DNA from: Cladosporium sp. IMV 00045
Lineage: Eukaryota > Ascomycota > Dothideomycetes > Cladosporiales > Cladosporiaceae
Length of the DNA stretch: 18,705 nucleotides
Assembly (NCBI GenBank): GCA_001931905.2
Contig: MSJI02000128.1
Span: 1 to 18,705, forward strand
Reading direction: 5' to 3'
Below the pieces are notes generated by a model. That model did no database searches. It was not told the origin of the DNA and saw only the letters and a program-made list of their open reading frames with translations. A program made the position numbers and the translations under genes. Every line of letters begins with the position of its first letter. The stretch's first letter is position 1. This document shows positions 1-9,450 of the stretch, piece after piece.

Positions 1-22
1 AAAAAAAAAAAAGAAAACTCAC
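1..22 (-). other. Partial intron 2 of the Vid30-like gene
   Basis: The minus strand reads GTGAGT at 22-17 directly after the CRA-domain codons for AEGVNGAIL, then a T-rich stretch to the window edge. It is the 5' end of an intron whose acceptor lies outside the window. Confidence 0.8.
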
Positions 23-2161
23 CCAAAATCGCCCCATTCACCCCCTCCGCGATCCGCACCCTCCCCTGCGTATCCAGCAGTCCACCAACCACACTTTCCC
101 TTGGATCGACGTAGGCCATGATGGCGAAGAGTTCGCGGAGCTGCTCTTTGAAATGCGGTGGGGAAGATGGGTCGCTGCCGAATTCGGACTGGAGTTCTTG
201 GCCATAGTGCAGGGCTGTGGTTAAGTTGTGGGTTGCGTTTTGGGAGGTTGAGGGGGGTGGTTTGTTGGTGTTGGTGTTGTGGGAGGTTGTTGATGGGGGA
301 CGGAGGGAGGAGGTCGAGGTCGAGAGGTCCATTTCCGTGTCGTCTTCGGCTTTGGCTTGTTGTTGGGTGTGTTGTTGCTTCGTATACCCCTCGTCAACAT
401 CCATCTGCCCATTATCGCCCATCGCGTCATTCACATCCTCCGCAGGCGCATGACCATTCTTCTCCCCAACCTGCCCCTCCGAGTACCTCCTCATCATCTC
501 GACAAACTTCCTACACTTCAGCTGAAAATAAACGTCCCGATTCCTCTCATCCTCCAGGACCCTCGGGTAGAAAGTCTGGGTATACTTCAACGCGCGATCA
601 ATATCGCCGTCCAAAATCGCCCTGCGGATCTTCTGCCTGTTGAGAGTCTGCACGTCATCCTCGGCCGCAGCGAGCGAAGCCGCAGCCTCAGAATCGCCCG
701 CCTTGCTGCCGCCGGCGGCAGCCCTCTCGCGCACATCCCTGGCGAAAGCCTTGGAGGTCTCCACATACCCCTCGTGCGCGAGGTACTGGCCGACGAGTTT
801 CTGGACGAGGCTCGTTTCGTCGTCGGCAGGGTGCAGGGCGGAAACGTCGGCGCGGTTGAGCTCGGCGCGCACGATCCGGCGTTCTTCAGCCATCATGCCG
901 TCGATGTCGAAGACGAACCTGTCGCGGCCGAAGTTGGCGCGGATGTGCTCGCCGGACTTCTTGATGCCGATGGAGGGGTAGAGGGCGTCTGAGATTTTGA
1001 GATTGGTGAATGCCGTGCCTGTAATGAGATATGTATTGTTAGTGAATTGTGCGGTGGTGAAAATCGAATTAGACTGCACTGCAGCTCCTTACCAAGATGA
1101 ATACCATTCCTGGTGAAAAACACACTCCCCGTCCTAAAATTGACACCACATCCTATAACGTCCAGACTCTGAAATTTAGGCCCATAAGCCTTTCCATTCG
1201 GGCACTGGGCGAAAGAATAGCCATCATCACCGTGATAAGCCCAGCTCTCACTCTCCCAGCCCGGCAGTCGACTGAGCGCAGTCTTACTGCCCGAGAACCC
1301 CACCCCGATCAAGCCCTCCTTGCACTTGCTCAGAATCGTGACTTCGTAGTAGTAAAGGCCGAATTCAAAGGGGATGGGATAATCGGTGCGGATGGACGCC
1401 GCTTCGTCGGTGGTCTTGCACACGCCGGAGAAGCGCACTTCGCTGCCGTCGCCGACGACTTCCAGGCCGGGCCATTTGTCGTAATCGCTCCAGCGGGTGG
1501 GGAGGCCTGAGCTGGGTTCGCGGTCTTCGTCGCTGGGGGAATGTGCGCCGCTGAGGAGGCCGGCTCCGGTAGCAGAATGGGTGTTCTGACGCTGGTGCTC
1601 GACAACATCCTGCGCGAGTGGAAACGCGCCTCTAAACGACCCCGACGCCTTCCTCGACCGACTCTGTCCCTGCCCTTGTCCCTGCCCAGCACCCTCCCCT
1701 CTCTTCCTCTCTTCCAACTCAGCAATGTGCGCCTCCCACCCGCGCCTCAAACGCTCCACAAACCGGTTCTCACGCAAATAACTCGGCGTGAAAAACGGCG
1801 CGTGGACTTCATGTTCCTCGCAGCCCAAATTGTCCTCATACCGCCGCAGTACCTCCTCGCTCCACCTCCTGTCGAACTTCCACGGCACGGGCGCGGAGCG
1901 CGGTTGTTGGCCGCGGCGGCGCTCCATGCTTCGCGCGTGCTGCTGTTGTTCTGGTGATCGCTCTTCGCTACCGCCGCCGCTGCTGCTCCTCCCGCTACCG
2001 CTGCCGGCACCGGCGCCGGCGATTCCCTGATTGGCGATCCGCGCCAGAGACTGGAACCTGGGCGGAGCCGCTGGGTTGTTGCGCTGTTGCTGGTCGGTAG
2101 AGGAGGGTCTTCTGGCGGCCCCGGGGAGGTGGTCGGGGTACCAGAGGGGGTTGTTACTCAT
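23..2161 (-). CDS. VID30: Vid30/Gid1-type RanBP9/10 homologue (SPRY-LisH-CTLH-CRA), 3' end cut off
   Basis: Scaffold of the GID/CTLH E3 ubiquitin ligase, which in yeast degrades gluconeogenic enzymes after glucose addition. Exons are 2161-1093 and 1018-23; the second ends at a GTGAGT donor (22-17), so the gene continues off the left edge. The visible 688 residues show a disordered Gln/Ser/Gly-rich N-terminus (1-230), a SPRY domain (about 235-395, with EFGLYYYEV, GWESESWAYHGDDG and GCGVNFRTGSVFFTRNG), a LisH motif (about 424-455), a CTLH region (about 480-537, RRAILDGDIDRAL) and, after a low-complexity Gln/Thr/Pro linker, the start of a CRA domain (from about 620, FKEQLRELFAIMAYVDP). This domain order is diagnostic of the RanBP9/RanBP10/Vid30 family. 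The ATG at 2161 is the first in frame. The role in this fungus is inferred from family. Confidence 0.9.
1019..1092 (-). other. Intron 1 of the Vid30-like gene (74 bp)
   Basis: On the minus strand the exon ends ...ATTCATCTTG, followed by donor GTAAGG and acceptor TTACAG, with CACTAAC about 18 nt before the acceptor as branch point. Splicing joins GIHLG to TAFTNLKISDALYPSIG, which restores the last strands of the SPRY domain. Without splicing the frame runs into low-complexity sequence and loses LisH and CTLH. Confidence 0.9.
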
Positions 2162-3555
2162 TGGATGGGCGAGACGAGGTGGGTGTTGCTGTTGCTGTTG
2201 CTAACTCTCTTGTCGAAAGTGGATGTCCGGGCTGGCCGGGGCGGAGCGACAGAGGGTGTAGGTAGTTTGCGTTTCTAGCAAGCAGAGGAATGACGTATCG
2301 TCACGGTTGCTGTCAGAAGAAGAGGAAGATGCTTGACGCTTTGCTTTCGGCAAACCGGGCCGGGAACAAATGCAGGTAGGTATATGCAGAGTTGCAGAGA
2401 AGTCCAGTGCAGTTCCGGTTTCAATCCCAGTCCGAATCGGCAATCACCGCTTCGTAGCTTGCCGCAGGGTCGGTTGTTGATTGCCGGGGTCGGGTATGTA
2501 ATTGAATGGATAAGTGAGGAATACGGAGGACTGTATGCCTGCCTCTCAGAGGTGCAAGATGGTAGAAATGCCGCCCGTGCCGGTACGTGTGGTAAAGTGA
2601 GGTATGCAAGTAATGTATGCCGTCAGAACCCGATGCCCGAGCGAGCGAGAGCGAAGCGAGGCGTTGTTCCCCGTTTCCGTCGATTGGGGAAGATGCGGGC
2701 AGGCAGGTCAAGCCAGGTATGTAGTCGCGTTTTGCGGGAAGTTCTATGGGATGATGCCTTCTTTACGAGCAGGCATGAGGCATGACATGGTTGTGTGAGA
2801 GAGAGAGAGGAGGAATTGTAAGAGAAGTGTTGAGTGTTGTCGTATTCGATCAAGGTGTTGTGTATTGAGGGTTCGGCTTCGCTTCGTACCTATCTGATAT
2901 GATGTGACGGACTGACTGCCCCAGCGGCTACGTAACTGGCCGATGGGAGTTGCTCCAACCTACGCCCCGCCTCTCTTCCAAGACAAAGAGAGGAGAAGGG
3001 AGTTCAGGTGATCACGCAAAACTCGCCACGATGCATGCAAAAAGCTTCGACACGTTGCAGTATGATCAAAAACAAGAATTGAGTATGGCAGCATAGAAGA
3101 ATTGAAACCCAAATATCGATCTAGAACTACAGACCAGCCCAACTCATCCCAAAATCCCGTTCCCTCCCAATCCCATACGATTTTGATGCCTCGATTTGTT
3201 GGGTATCAAAGGCATGTGAATACCAGGACCTCCCCAGATTAAACGCCTTTGCTAGCATCCCCAAAGAAAAGCATCCATAAACAGATAGATAAAATACCTA
3301 AGCATGTCCTGTTGACCAACGCCTCGCTGGTGGTAGTACATTTTAAAAGACCAAAAAGTGCAAGGGAAAAAAAAAGCCGACTTTTGTACGCTTGCGCGCA
3401 TTGAGTCCAGAATTGCAATGCCCGTGAGCCAGCAACAACAGTAGCACGAGATGCTCCGTGCGAGAGACATCTACCGTGTATAGTCGGCGTGCACGACACC
3501 GCGCCGAGTGAGGTTTTGCTTCAAGAAGCGCCGCGAGCATACTTCACTCGACACT
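2162..3555. other. Intergenic: Vid30-like promoter and Ies4-like 3' region
   Basis: No supported gene in 1394 bp. The right part must hold the Ies4-like 3' UTR, and the left part the Vid30-like promoter and leader, which has a CAACAG-type trinucleotide run just upstream of the ATG (about 2183-2201). Open frames here (for example 2333-2785 plus and 2421-2711 minus) have no recognisable domain and no coding-like third-position bias. A GA dinucleotide run lies at 2797-2810 and an A9 run at 3367-3375. Confidence 0.6.
2797..2810. repeat. (GA)n microsatellite
   Basis: Perfect GA dinucleotide run of about 14 bp in the intergenic region upstream of the Vid30-like gene; no gene lies on it. Confidence 0.8.
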
Positions 3556-4472
3556 CTAAGCAGCAGCAGGAGCAGCAGGAGCAGGCGAGCTCTCGATCCC
3601 CGTCATCATAGTCGTATCGCCCTGATCAGCATGATCGCCACTCTGGCTCTTCTCACTCGGCATGGCACTGCTACCCGGGGGCTTGACCTCGCTCGAGCTG
3701 TCGCTCTTCACCTCACCGTTGGCATCAATGCCGTTGGCGCGGGTGGGCGCTTTCCAAGAGTGCAGAGCCCAAGTGGCGCCGGTGAAAGATTTGAGCTGGA
3801 GACCCTTCTTCTCCCAGCGTCTGCAGGGCTTGCCGGAGCGGTCGAGGGCGCGCAGCCCGGCGTTGATAGCGCCTGTGTTGGCTTTGGGGCCGAGTTTGTG
3901 CGCGGCTGCGTTGCCGGCGGCTTTGGCTGCGCCGCCGACTTCGCCGGAGCGGTCGATGGTGCCGTCTGGCCTGGGAGGAGGGTTAGCGATTTGTTCAAGT
4001 ACGATTCACATAGTGGTGGTATATCATGAAGATACCCACGCGTGCAAGGAATGTCAAGGTCTACTCACAATCTCGGCTTCTTCTTAGGCCCAGGCCTGCC
4101 TCTCTCCCTAGGCGGCGCATTGGGATCGATGACGGGCGGGGCCCTCTTGCGTCCAGCAGCGGAAGCACCACCTCTCTTGCGCCTACCGTCGATCTTGGGC
4201 GGCGGAGCGAGCGAGTTGGGATCTGGGGTGTCGGCACCGGTGGCCGGCACGGGTGTCGAGTTTGATTCTTCCGATTTCTCCCCAGGCGAAGGCACGGGCG
4301 GTGCGATGGAGGGTGTCTGCTCTTGGGTGTTGGTCGTCGGGGTTGACGAGGAGGGTTTGCGGGAGGCGGCGTTGGGCGAGACGATGCGTGCGAGCGCGTC
4401 TGGCGCGACGGTGAGGGTGACGATGCGGGTCTTTCGCGACGCCTTGGAGGTGGATTTCGCGGGTGTCGCCAT
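3556..4472 (-). CDS. IES4: INO80 complex subunit Ies4-like protein
   Basis: Predicted subunit of the INO80 chromatin remodeller, acting in the nucleus. Exons 4472-4069 and 3970-3556 encode 272 residues. The N-terminus has SRKTRIVTLTVAPDALARIVSP, a short basic/hydrophobic block. The middle is Pro/Ser/Thr-rich, then basic with KIDGRRKRGG and an AT-hook-like RERGRPGPKKKPRL at the splice junction. The second exon carries the family signature: INAGLRALDRSGKPCRRW followed by EKKGLQLKSFTGATWALHSW. This matches the fungal Ies4 family (PF08193) as I remember it, where the C-terminal RSGKPCR.W....LKSFTG block is the conserved core. Yeast Ies4 is much shorter; filamentous-fungal versions are longer and disordered. 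The ATG at 4472 lies in a good GCC-ATGG-like context. Function in this species is inferred. Confidence 0.82.
3971..4068 (-). other. Intron of the Ies4-like gene (98 bp)
   Basis: Phase-2 intron: exon 1 ends ...AAGCCGAGATT, then GTGAGT, and the acceptor is CTCCTCCCAG before GCCAGACGGC. Joining gives KKKPRL-PDGTIDRSG in frame with the conserved C-terminal block. Splicing is needed because the exon-1 frame stops immediately after the donor. Confidence 0.88.
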
Positions 4473-4600
4473 GGTGCTGGCTGGCGATGTGAATTTTTGC
4501 CCTGGTGGATATGGGTGTCGCGTTCAGAGAGGTGGGTTTGAGCAGCGATGCCAGCGGTTGTGGTGGGTGGGCGCTTGGGCAGGCGAGCGACGGTGGGAAG

Positions 4601-4627
4601 GAGGAGGAGGAGGAGGAGGAGGAGGAA
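4601..4627. repeat. (GAG)n trinucleotide repeat
   Basis: About nine GAG/GGA units, about 130 bp upstream of the Ies4-like start codon; a TCC pyrimidine tract on the transcribed (minus) orientation. Confidence 0.85.
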
Positions 4628-4956
4628 GAGGGTATATGTCGCAGTGTATGTATTAAGTCGGCGTCGGGGAGAGTGGTATATGGAGGAGGGTTAATTTGTG
4701 TGGTGAGGTGTAGAGGCGAGACGGCAGGATGGTGATGATGGTGGAGGATGGAGGGAGGGAGAGGGAGGAGACGGCATGGCCGGGGGCGTTGATGGGAATT
4801 CTCATTGTTCCCAGCAGCTTCAGCGGTCTCTGGTGGTGGTCACTCGGTAGCGACGGGAAGATGATCGGGGCGTTGGCTTTGCCTGAGACGGACGGCCACA
4901 GCTTGCGCTTGTCTGGGCTGTCTGCGCTTGCTATCACCGCCGCATCTGTCCGAAGG

Positions 4957-4980
4957 GAGAGAGAGAGAGGGAGAGAGAGA
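4957..4980. repeat. (GA)n tract
   Basis: GA run of about 24 bp interrupted by one GGG. It is polypyrimidine (CT) on the strand from which the Ies4-like gene is transcribed. Confidence 0.8.
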
Positions 4981-5509
4981 ACTTGGCTGTAGCTTGCTGT
5001 GCACGGTCCCTGCGTCTTGGGAGAGCCTCTTCTCAATTGGCTGGTGGAGTATATATATATTCGAATAGTTGTCTTGAGATATTACCGAATTTATTCCATT
5101 GTGAATCAATCATCAATTCGTGCCTTCAAATCAAGTCAATTCCTTGCGCTTGTCAATCACATGCAATTATGGGCTGTCTGCTATTGTTGCTCTTTCCCTT
5201 TTTCGCCTGTCTTTCATGCCTGCTTCCGCTTTCGACCCAAGATCTCCTGATGTCTGAGGCACACATGCAGCTTCTCATCAGCTTTGTCAAGCCACAGCAT
5301 CTTATCATCACGTGCTAGGACGATCTTGCTCTATACTTGAGATGTTCAACAGTCTCTAATGACATCCCAGGACATCAACTTCGATAGATAGGTTCATTGT
5401 AGGCCAAGCAAGTGTTAGCTACGTCTCTGTACTGAAGCCAAAGAGCGCTTTTACCTCCCTGCTGCATCTTCATCTCCATCCTCTCCCACACTACTCACAC
5501 CACCCTCAA

Positions 5510-7909
5510 TCAAACCTCAGTCCCATCACCCTCCCTCATCAACAACCTCAACTCCCCCAACTCCCCCAACCCCAGCACCTTCACCCTCTCATCCGTCCCC
5601 TCCCCACTCCCCTCCCCCTCTCCATCTTCATCATCACTCAACCCCGCCATCTCGAACTTGCCATAAACCCTCTTCCCCTCCTCATCATACTCCTTCGGCG
5701 GCAGATCCCTGATCGCCGCCTGCGTCTTCCAGCTCCCATCATTCTCATCATCCTTCTCCAGCAACTTGACAGTCCGCGTCAGCATCTGCGGCTGCCACTG
5801 CGTCGCGGGCGAGAGGGCCATTTCCGTGTACACGACGTAGTCGCCGGGGCGCGCGTCTGCGGCGGCGAGGGAGGGGAGAGTTGTGGCGTCGGCGGGCAGG
5901 GGTGGGAAATCGTCCACGGGGGGTGAGGCGTTGGCTTCGGTGAGGAGTTGCTTGGCGGCGAGATCGTCTTGGTCTTCATCTTCGTAGTCGTCGTCTTCGC
6001 CTTGGTCGTCTAGCAACGCGCCTTCCTCCCAGTACGAGTCGTCTGCACCGTCGCCGTCGTAGTCTAGAGCGTCGCCGGCGCCGTCGAGGTTGTACTTGTC
6101 GTACTGTTCGTGGTAGTGTGCGCCCGCTACTGCGGAGCCTTGGTTCCTGCGTCTGCGTTTGCGGGGTGGGTCGGCGTAGGCGGACATGTTTCTGTTCTTC
6201 TTCTTGCCGTGGTATTGCGGGTCCCAGCGCTTGTAGAATGGGAACGGTGGCGTGCAGAGCTCCACCCCTTCTTCGACGCACTCGACTGCGCGCAGGTCGA
6301 TTGCGAAGGCCCAGTCTGCGACTTCCTCTTCGGCGTCTTCAGCTTCCTCGGCAGCTTCCTCGGGCTCTTTCTTAGCTTTCTTGTTAGATGCTGCTGTGGC
6401 GGCCAGCTTCTTCTGCAGGGCGTCTTTCTGCTCCTGCGTCTTGGGTGTGCGAACACCTAGGGAGCCGTAAAGTAGGCGTTCGGCGCTGCTGACATCAAGA
6501 GTGCGGCGGTTCGATGCCGCAGACTGCTGCGCTTCCTGTGCGGCCATGCCGTCGATGCTCTCTTGGTAAAGTTTTTCGGTGAGGGCCGCTTTCTCGGCGG
6601 CAAGTTTGTTGCTCTGCACCTCCGGGCCTTCGTCCATGTCTTCATCACCAACAGCTTTTCCATTCGCACCGATCTCGATGCCGCCAGAAGCGATAGACTG
6701 CATCAGCAGCTCTCTCCTTGCCGCGAGATCGGCTTCCAATGTAGACTCTAGTGTATCCTTGGGCTCTGCACCGTTCAGCGTCACGCTTGATGTGTCCATG
6801 GATTCGCCGCGGTTTGTCATGGGTGGAGCAGTTTCAGGCCATGCATTCGTACTCTCCCACTCGCGGAAAGCCTTAAGATCCGCATTCGCCGGGAGGATAT
6901 TCTGCGACTTCAACCACGCCAACTTCTTCGAATCGCGGCGCCTGATGTTCCTGCTGTGGGTTGTCGGTTTGCCGTCGTGTGGGAGAGGACCAGGCAGTGG
7001 TGTGTTGGTGTTATCTTTCTTGGTGGTCTGTACGTTCCGCGCTCGATCACTCTGCTCTGCATGACGCTTCGGCTCAACAAGCTTGACCCGTGTCTTCGGC
7101 CGTCGCTTTGCGTTGGCCTGGCTTGACTCGTCGCTGGACGAATCTTCGCTGGAAGAATCGTCACTTGAAGAGTCGTCACTTGAAGAGTCGTCACTTGAAG
7201 AGTCGTCACTTGAAGAATCCCCATCAGACGTTTCATCACTTGAACCCTCGCTCGAGCGATCGCTACTCCGGCTGCTAGCCGTTTTGCTAGAATCCGAAGC
7301 ACTCGAAGACGAAGAAGCGGTGGAGGCGGCGTCGCTCTCGTCTTCAAAATCCCCATCATCCTCATCATCATCCTCATCTTCTAGATCCCCAATCGGCAGA
7401 ACCGTTTTATGGCTCCCAAGCGGCTCCCCCTCCACGCGCCCTCCCTCACCCGCGAACCTAACCCTCCTCTCATCCTCCCCATCATCCCCATCGTCTCTCT
7501 TCCTCTTACTCGGCCTCACTCTAACAACCGGTCTAACCGGCGCCGTCAAAAGCGGCCTCCCAAACGCAACCCCATCATGCAACTTCCTCCCCGCCTCATC
7601 AATCTGACTCCGTCCCATGAGAGTCCTCGACCTCACCTCCGCGTAAGTGAGCGGACGAACCACAACCTCGTCCTCATCCTTGCACGCAACGCCGATCTCG
7701 TGGTAGTGCAGGCATTCGAAGCCCGCGACTTCGACGACGTAGTCTTCCAGGCCGTGGGCGTCGCTTTCCAGCGGGAAGGTGCGGTCGATCGACTCGAGAA
7801 GTTTGGCGATTGTGAGTTTTTGCTCGGTTTCTGACACCGGCCAGAGCGTGTTGACGGTCGCGAGGTCGGCGCGCTGGATGCGCAGCCGGAGGCGCATGTT
7901 GGGCGACAT
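5510..7909 (-). CDS. Coilin-like nuclear protein (ubiquitin-like N-terminus, Ser/Asp repeat, Tudor-like C-terminus)
   Basis: 799 residues in a single exon. Residues 4-95 form a small beta-rich domain: RLRLRIQ..., then TIAKLLESIDRTF, then DYVVEVAGFECLHYHEIGVACKDEDEVVVRPL. This spacing matches the coilin N-terminal ubiquitin-like domain, where a ..V..eGF.L.....V.KD.D.V.V core follows the helix. Next come KRKRDDGDDGEDERR, an acidic stretch (174-193), a Ser/Asp repeat (229-262, SSSDD units, CK2-type sites), a basic SRNIRRRDSKKLAWLK block (319-334), then PPFPFYKRWDPQY (about 552-564). An acidic insertion (about 605-640) precedes a Tudor-like segment (about 685-720, RPGDYVVYTEMALSP...). Many ascomycetes carry this protein under unknown-function names. 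The coilin relationship is my inference from layout. The ATG at 7909 is first; Met5 is an alternative. Confidence 0.75.
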   Translation of the reverse strand: MSPNMRLRLRIQRADLATVNTLWPVSETEQKLTIAKLLESIDRTFPLESDAHGLEDYVVEVAGFECLHYHEIGVACKDEDEVVVRPLTYAEVRSRTLMGRSQIDEAGRKLHDGVAFGRPLLTAPVRPVVRVRPSKRKRDDGDDGEDERRVRFAGEGGRVEGEPLGSHKTVLPIGDLEDEDDDEDDGDFEDESDAASTASSSSSASDSSKTASSRSSDRSSEGSSDETSDGDSSSDDSSSDDSSSDDSSSDDSSSEDSSSDESSQANAKRRPKTRVKLVEPKRHAEQSDRARNVQTTKKDNTNTPLPGPLPHDGKPTTHSRNIRRRDSKKLAWLKSQNILPANADLKAFREWESTNAWPETAPPMTNRGESMDTSSVTLNGAEPKDTLESTLEADLAARRELLMQSIASGGIEIGANGKAVGDEDMDEGPEVQSNKLAAEKAALTEKLYQESIDGMAAQEAQQSAASNRRTLDVSSAERLLYGSLGVRTPKTQEQKDALQKKLAATAASNKKAKKEPEEAAEEAEDAEEEVADWAFAIDLRAVECVEEGVELCTPPFPFYKRWDPQYHGKKKNRNMSAYADPPRKRRRRNQGSAVAGAHYHEQYDKYNLDGAGDALDYDGDGADDSYWEEGALLDDQGEDDDYEDEDQDDLAAKQLLTEANASPPVDDFPPLPADATTLPSLAAADARPGDYVVYTEMALSPATQWQPQMLTRTVKLLEKDDENDGSWKTQAAIRDLPPKEYDEEGKRVYGKFEMAGLSDDEDGEGEGSGEGTDERVKVLGLGELGELRLLMREGDGTEV
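7124..7225 (-). repeat. 15-bp tandem repeat encoding (Ser-Ser-Ser-Asp-Asp)n
   Basis: About seven copies of a 15-bp unit (plus-strand form GAGTCGTCACTTGAA). The central copies are identical and the edges degenerate (GAATCTTCGCTGGAA, GAATCCCCATCAGAC). It keeps frame and encodes residues 229-262 of the coilin-like protein, so unit gain or loss changes length by five residues without breaking the gene. Confidence 0.9.
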
Positions 7910-8343
7910 TACTGTGCGCGGGTGCCTAGCGGCGAGAGGTTGCGGGTGGGTGTGTGGGCATTTGTCGGTGTTCGAGGATGGAGGAAGTTGATGGAGGGGA
8001 AAGTTGAAAGTTGCTGTCGCTACGTCAAAGCTTCTTTTGAAGCATCTTCATGTGAAAGCCGGGGGGAGCGATGGACGTCCCGACTTCGATATGTGCCAGG
8101 AAAAACATGTGGTGGCCAATTGGGCTCTTTTTAATGCTTATGATCTCGACTAGCAAATGTTTGTTACTATTGATCTTTGAAAGCACATTTTTACAACTAA
8201 TTGCCGGTGCATCTTGAGAAGCATCCTGCGTGTATCCACTACATCCGATCTTTACATTCGAGAGGCACGGCATTGTCATGAATCGCTACAAAATACATAA
8301 AGTGCTCGCTACTACAAACAGAGAGGACATCGGGACAGCAATT
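7910..8343. other. Intergenic: coilin-like promoter and A43 3' region
   Basis: 434 bp between two minus-strand genes. It must contain the A43 3' UTR (right side) and the coilin-like promoter and leader (left side). No additional gene, RNA or repeat is supported. Confidence 0.6.
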
Positions 8344-9450
8344 CTATCTACGAACCGGCCTCTCTCTCACCACCAAAGTCTTCTGTCTAAAGTCCTCATC
8401 AACCTTCGCATCCTCGCTCTCCGCCAAAAGCGTGCCGTAAATATTGATGCTTCCACTCCCCGTCTCCGCGCCCGCCGTGGCCTCGAAATCCTTGACTTTG
8501 AAAACGATCTTGCCCTCCACCTTGTTGCCCTCCGCATTGACATAATGCCCAGCCGCCTCGCGACGACCGTGACGCGACATCTCCCCACCCTCTTCTGAAG
8601 TCTCATCCTCCACCCACTGCCAGTCCTTAGGTATCCGTGACCGCTCAATGCCGGCGTTGAAGTAGTTGTAGCAGATCAGGCCGAGGATGCTCTCGTTTTG
8701 CAAGTTGACGTAGCCCTCCAGAACCGTGCCGCGCTGCGGCTTGAAAATCAAGAGATCGACCGTGAGCCAGATAAAAGTGACGGCGTACTCGTCCACGCTC
8801 TGTCCGAGCACGGTCTTCGCTTGCTTGCTTTTGTCGACTTTCACGCCCTCTGAGGGGGACTCTGAGAGTCGGGCGTCGCTGTATGAGAGCACCACGCCCT
8901 TCATGGGCGGGTAGTATGTGAGGAGTAAGGGCGAGATGTGTTCGGCGCAAAGGCCCTCGAGGGGAAAGTGGTGTGCGATGGGCGAGAGGGCGAGGTAGAA
9001 TGAAGTCGTTTGTTGTACGAAAGGCGATTTCGATTGAAGGTGTTTGCTCTTGACTCCGCTTGTCGTGATTGCGGATCTGCTGTCTTCGGTGCCATTGGTT
9101 TCGACAGGCTCGTCTTTCTGCTTCTTTTTCTTCGACTCGCTTTCTCCAGATGCTGCTGGCTTCGCATCTTCGGTGGTAGCTTCGTCTGTCGGCGCTTCGG
9201 CACTCTTGCTCTTCTTTTTCTTCTCCTTCTTGGACGGAGTGGTCGATTGTGTTGCGTTCTCGGCAGCTTCCTGCTTCACCGCGGCCTCGCGGTCTTTCTT
9301 CGACTTCTTCTGTTTCTTTGCTGGTGTAGACTCGGCTTCAGGTGCTGGTTTCGTATCCTTATTTTGCGCGAGCTCCTCCTCCCTTCTCCTCTTCTTCGAC
9401 ATTTTCTCCGCGCTGTCCTTCGAGACTGGCGACATATTTTCCGTTGACAT
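8344..9450 (-). CDS. RPA43: DNA-directed RNA polymerase I subunit A43 (Rpa43)
   Basis: Stalk subunit of RNA polymerase I, the Rpb7 counterpart that pairs with A14 and binds initiation factor Rrn3; it acts in the nucleolus. Single exon, 368 residues. The first 130 or so residues are Lys/Glu/Ala-rich and disordered (KKRRREEEL, PSKKEKKKKSKS). The Rpb7-N-like SHS2 domain starts at KSPFVQQTTSFYLALSPIAHHFPLEGL and includes LLTYYPPMKGVVLSYSDARL, the usual A43 signature. The OB-fold part follows (VDLLIFKPQRGTVLEGYVN, ESILGLICYNYFNAGI, then GKIVFKVKDFEA). The frame stays open 11 codons upstream to TTG codons only, so the first ATG, 9450, is taken as the start. The gene is divergent from the J-domain gene. 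Confidence 0.93.
   Translation of the reverse strand: MSTENMSPVSKDSAEKMSKKRRREEELAQNKDTKPAPEAESTPAKKQKKSKKDREAAVKQEAAENATQSTTPSKKEKKKKSKSAEAPTDEATTEDAKPAASGESESKKKKQKDEPVETNGTEDSRSAITTSGVKSKHLQSKSPFVQQTTSFYLALSPIAHHFPLEGLCAEHISPLLLTYYPPMKGVVLSYSDARLSESPSEGVKVDKSKQAKTVLGQSVDEYAVTFIWLTVDLLIFKPQRGTVLEGYVNLQNESILGLICYNYFNAGIERSRIPKDWQWVEDETSEEGGEMSRHGRREAAGHYVNAEGNKVEGKIVFKVKDFEATAGAETGSGSINIYGTLLAESEDAKVDEDFRQKTLVVRERPVRR

Larger units (their letters stand above)
4473..5509. other. Intergenic: Ies4-like promoter and coilin-like 3' region, with simple repeats
   Basis: No supported gene in 1037 bp. It holds a GGA/GAG trinucleotide tract (4601-4627), a long GA-rich tract (4957-4980) and an AT dinucleotide run (5050-5060). 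On the minus strand the tracts are pyrimidine-rich (TCC and TC), as is common just upstream of start sites in filamentous fungi, and they lie 130-510 bp upstream of the Ies4-like ATG. Open frames in the region have repeat-driven or promoter-like composition and no domain. Confidence 0.6.

Noticed and set aside
357..992. 211-codon plus-strand open frame
   Set aside because: It is the antisense shadow of the second exon of the Vid30-like gene, which has LisH and CTLH motifs on the minus strand.
2405..2440. Possible tRNA B-box-like sequence (GGTTTCAATCC)
   Set aside because: No matching A box or cloverleaf arms could be drawn around it.
2333..2785. 150-codon plus-strand open frame in the Vid30-like upstream region
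   Set aside because: No domain, no coding-like codon bias, and it lies where the promoter and leader must be.
3708..3998. Pro/Ala-rich minus-strand frame overlapping the Ies4-like second exon
   Set aside because: It is the wrong frame; the neighbouring frame carries the conserved RSGKPCRRW/LKSFTG block and joins exon 1 by a good intron.
7083..7607. Plus-strand frame with a SSLEE repeat
   Set aside because: Antisense reading of the SSSDD repeat in the coilin-like gene; repeats divisible by three give open frames on both strands.
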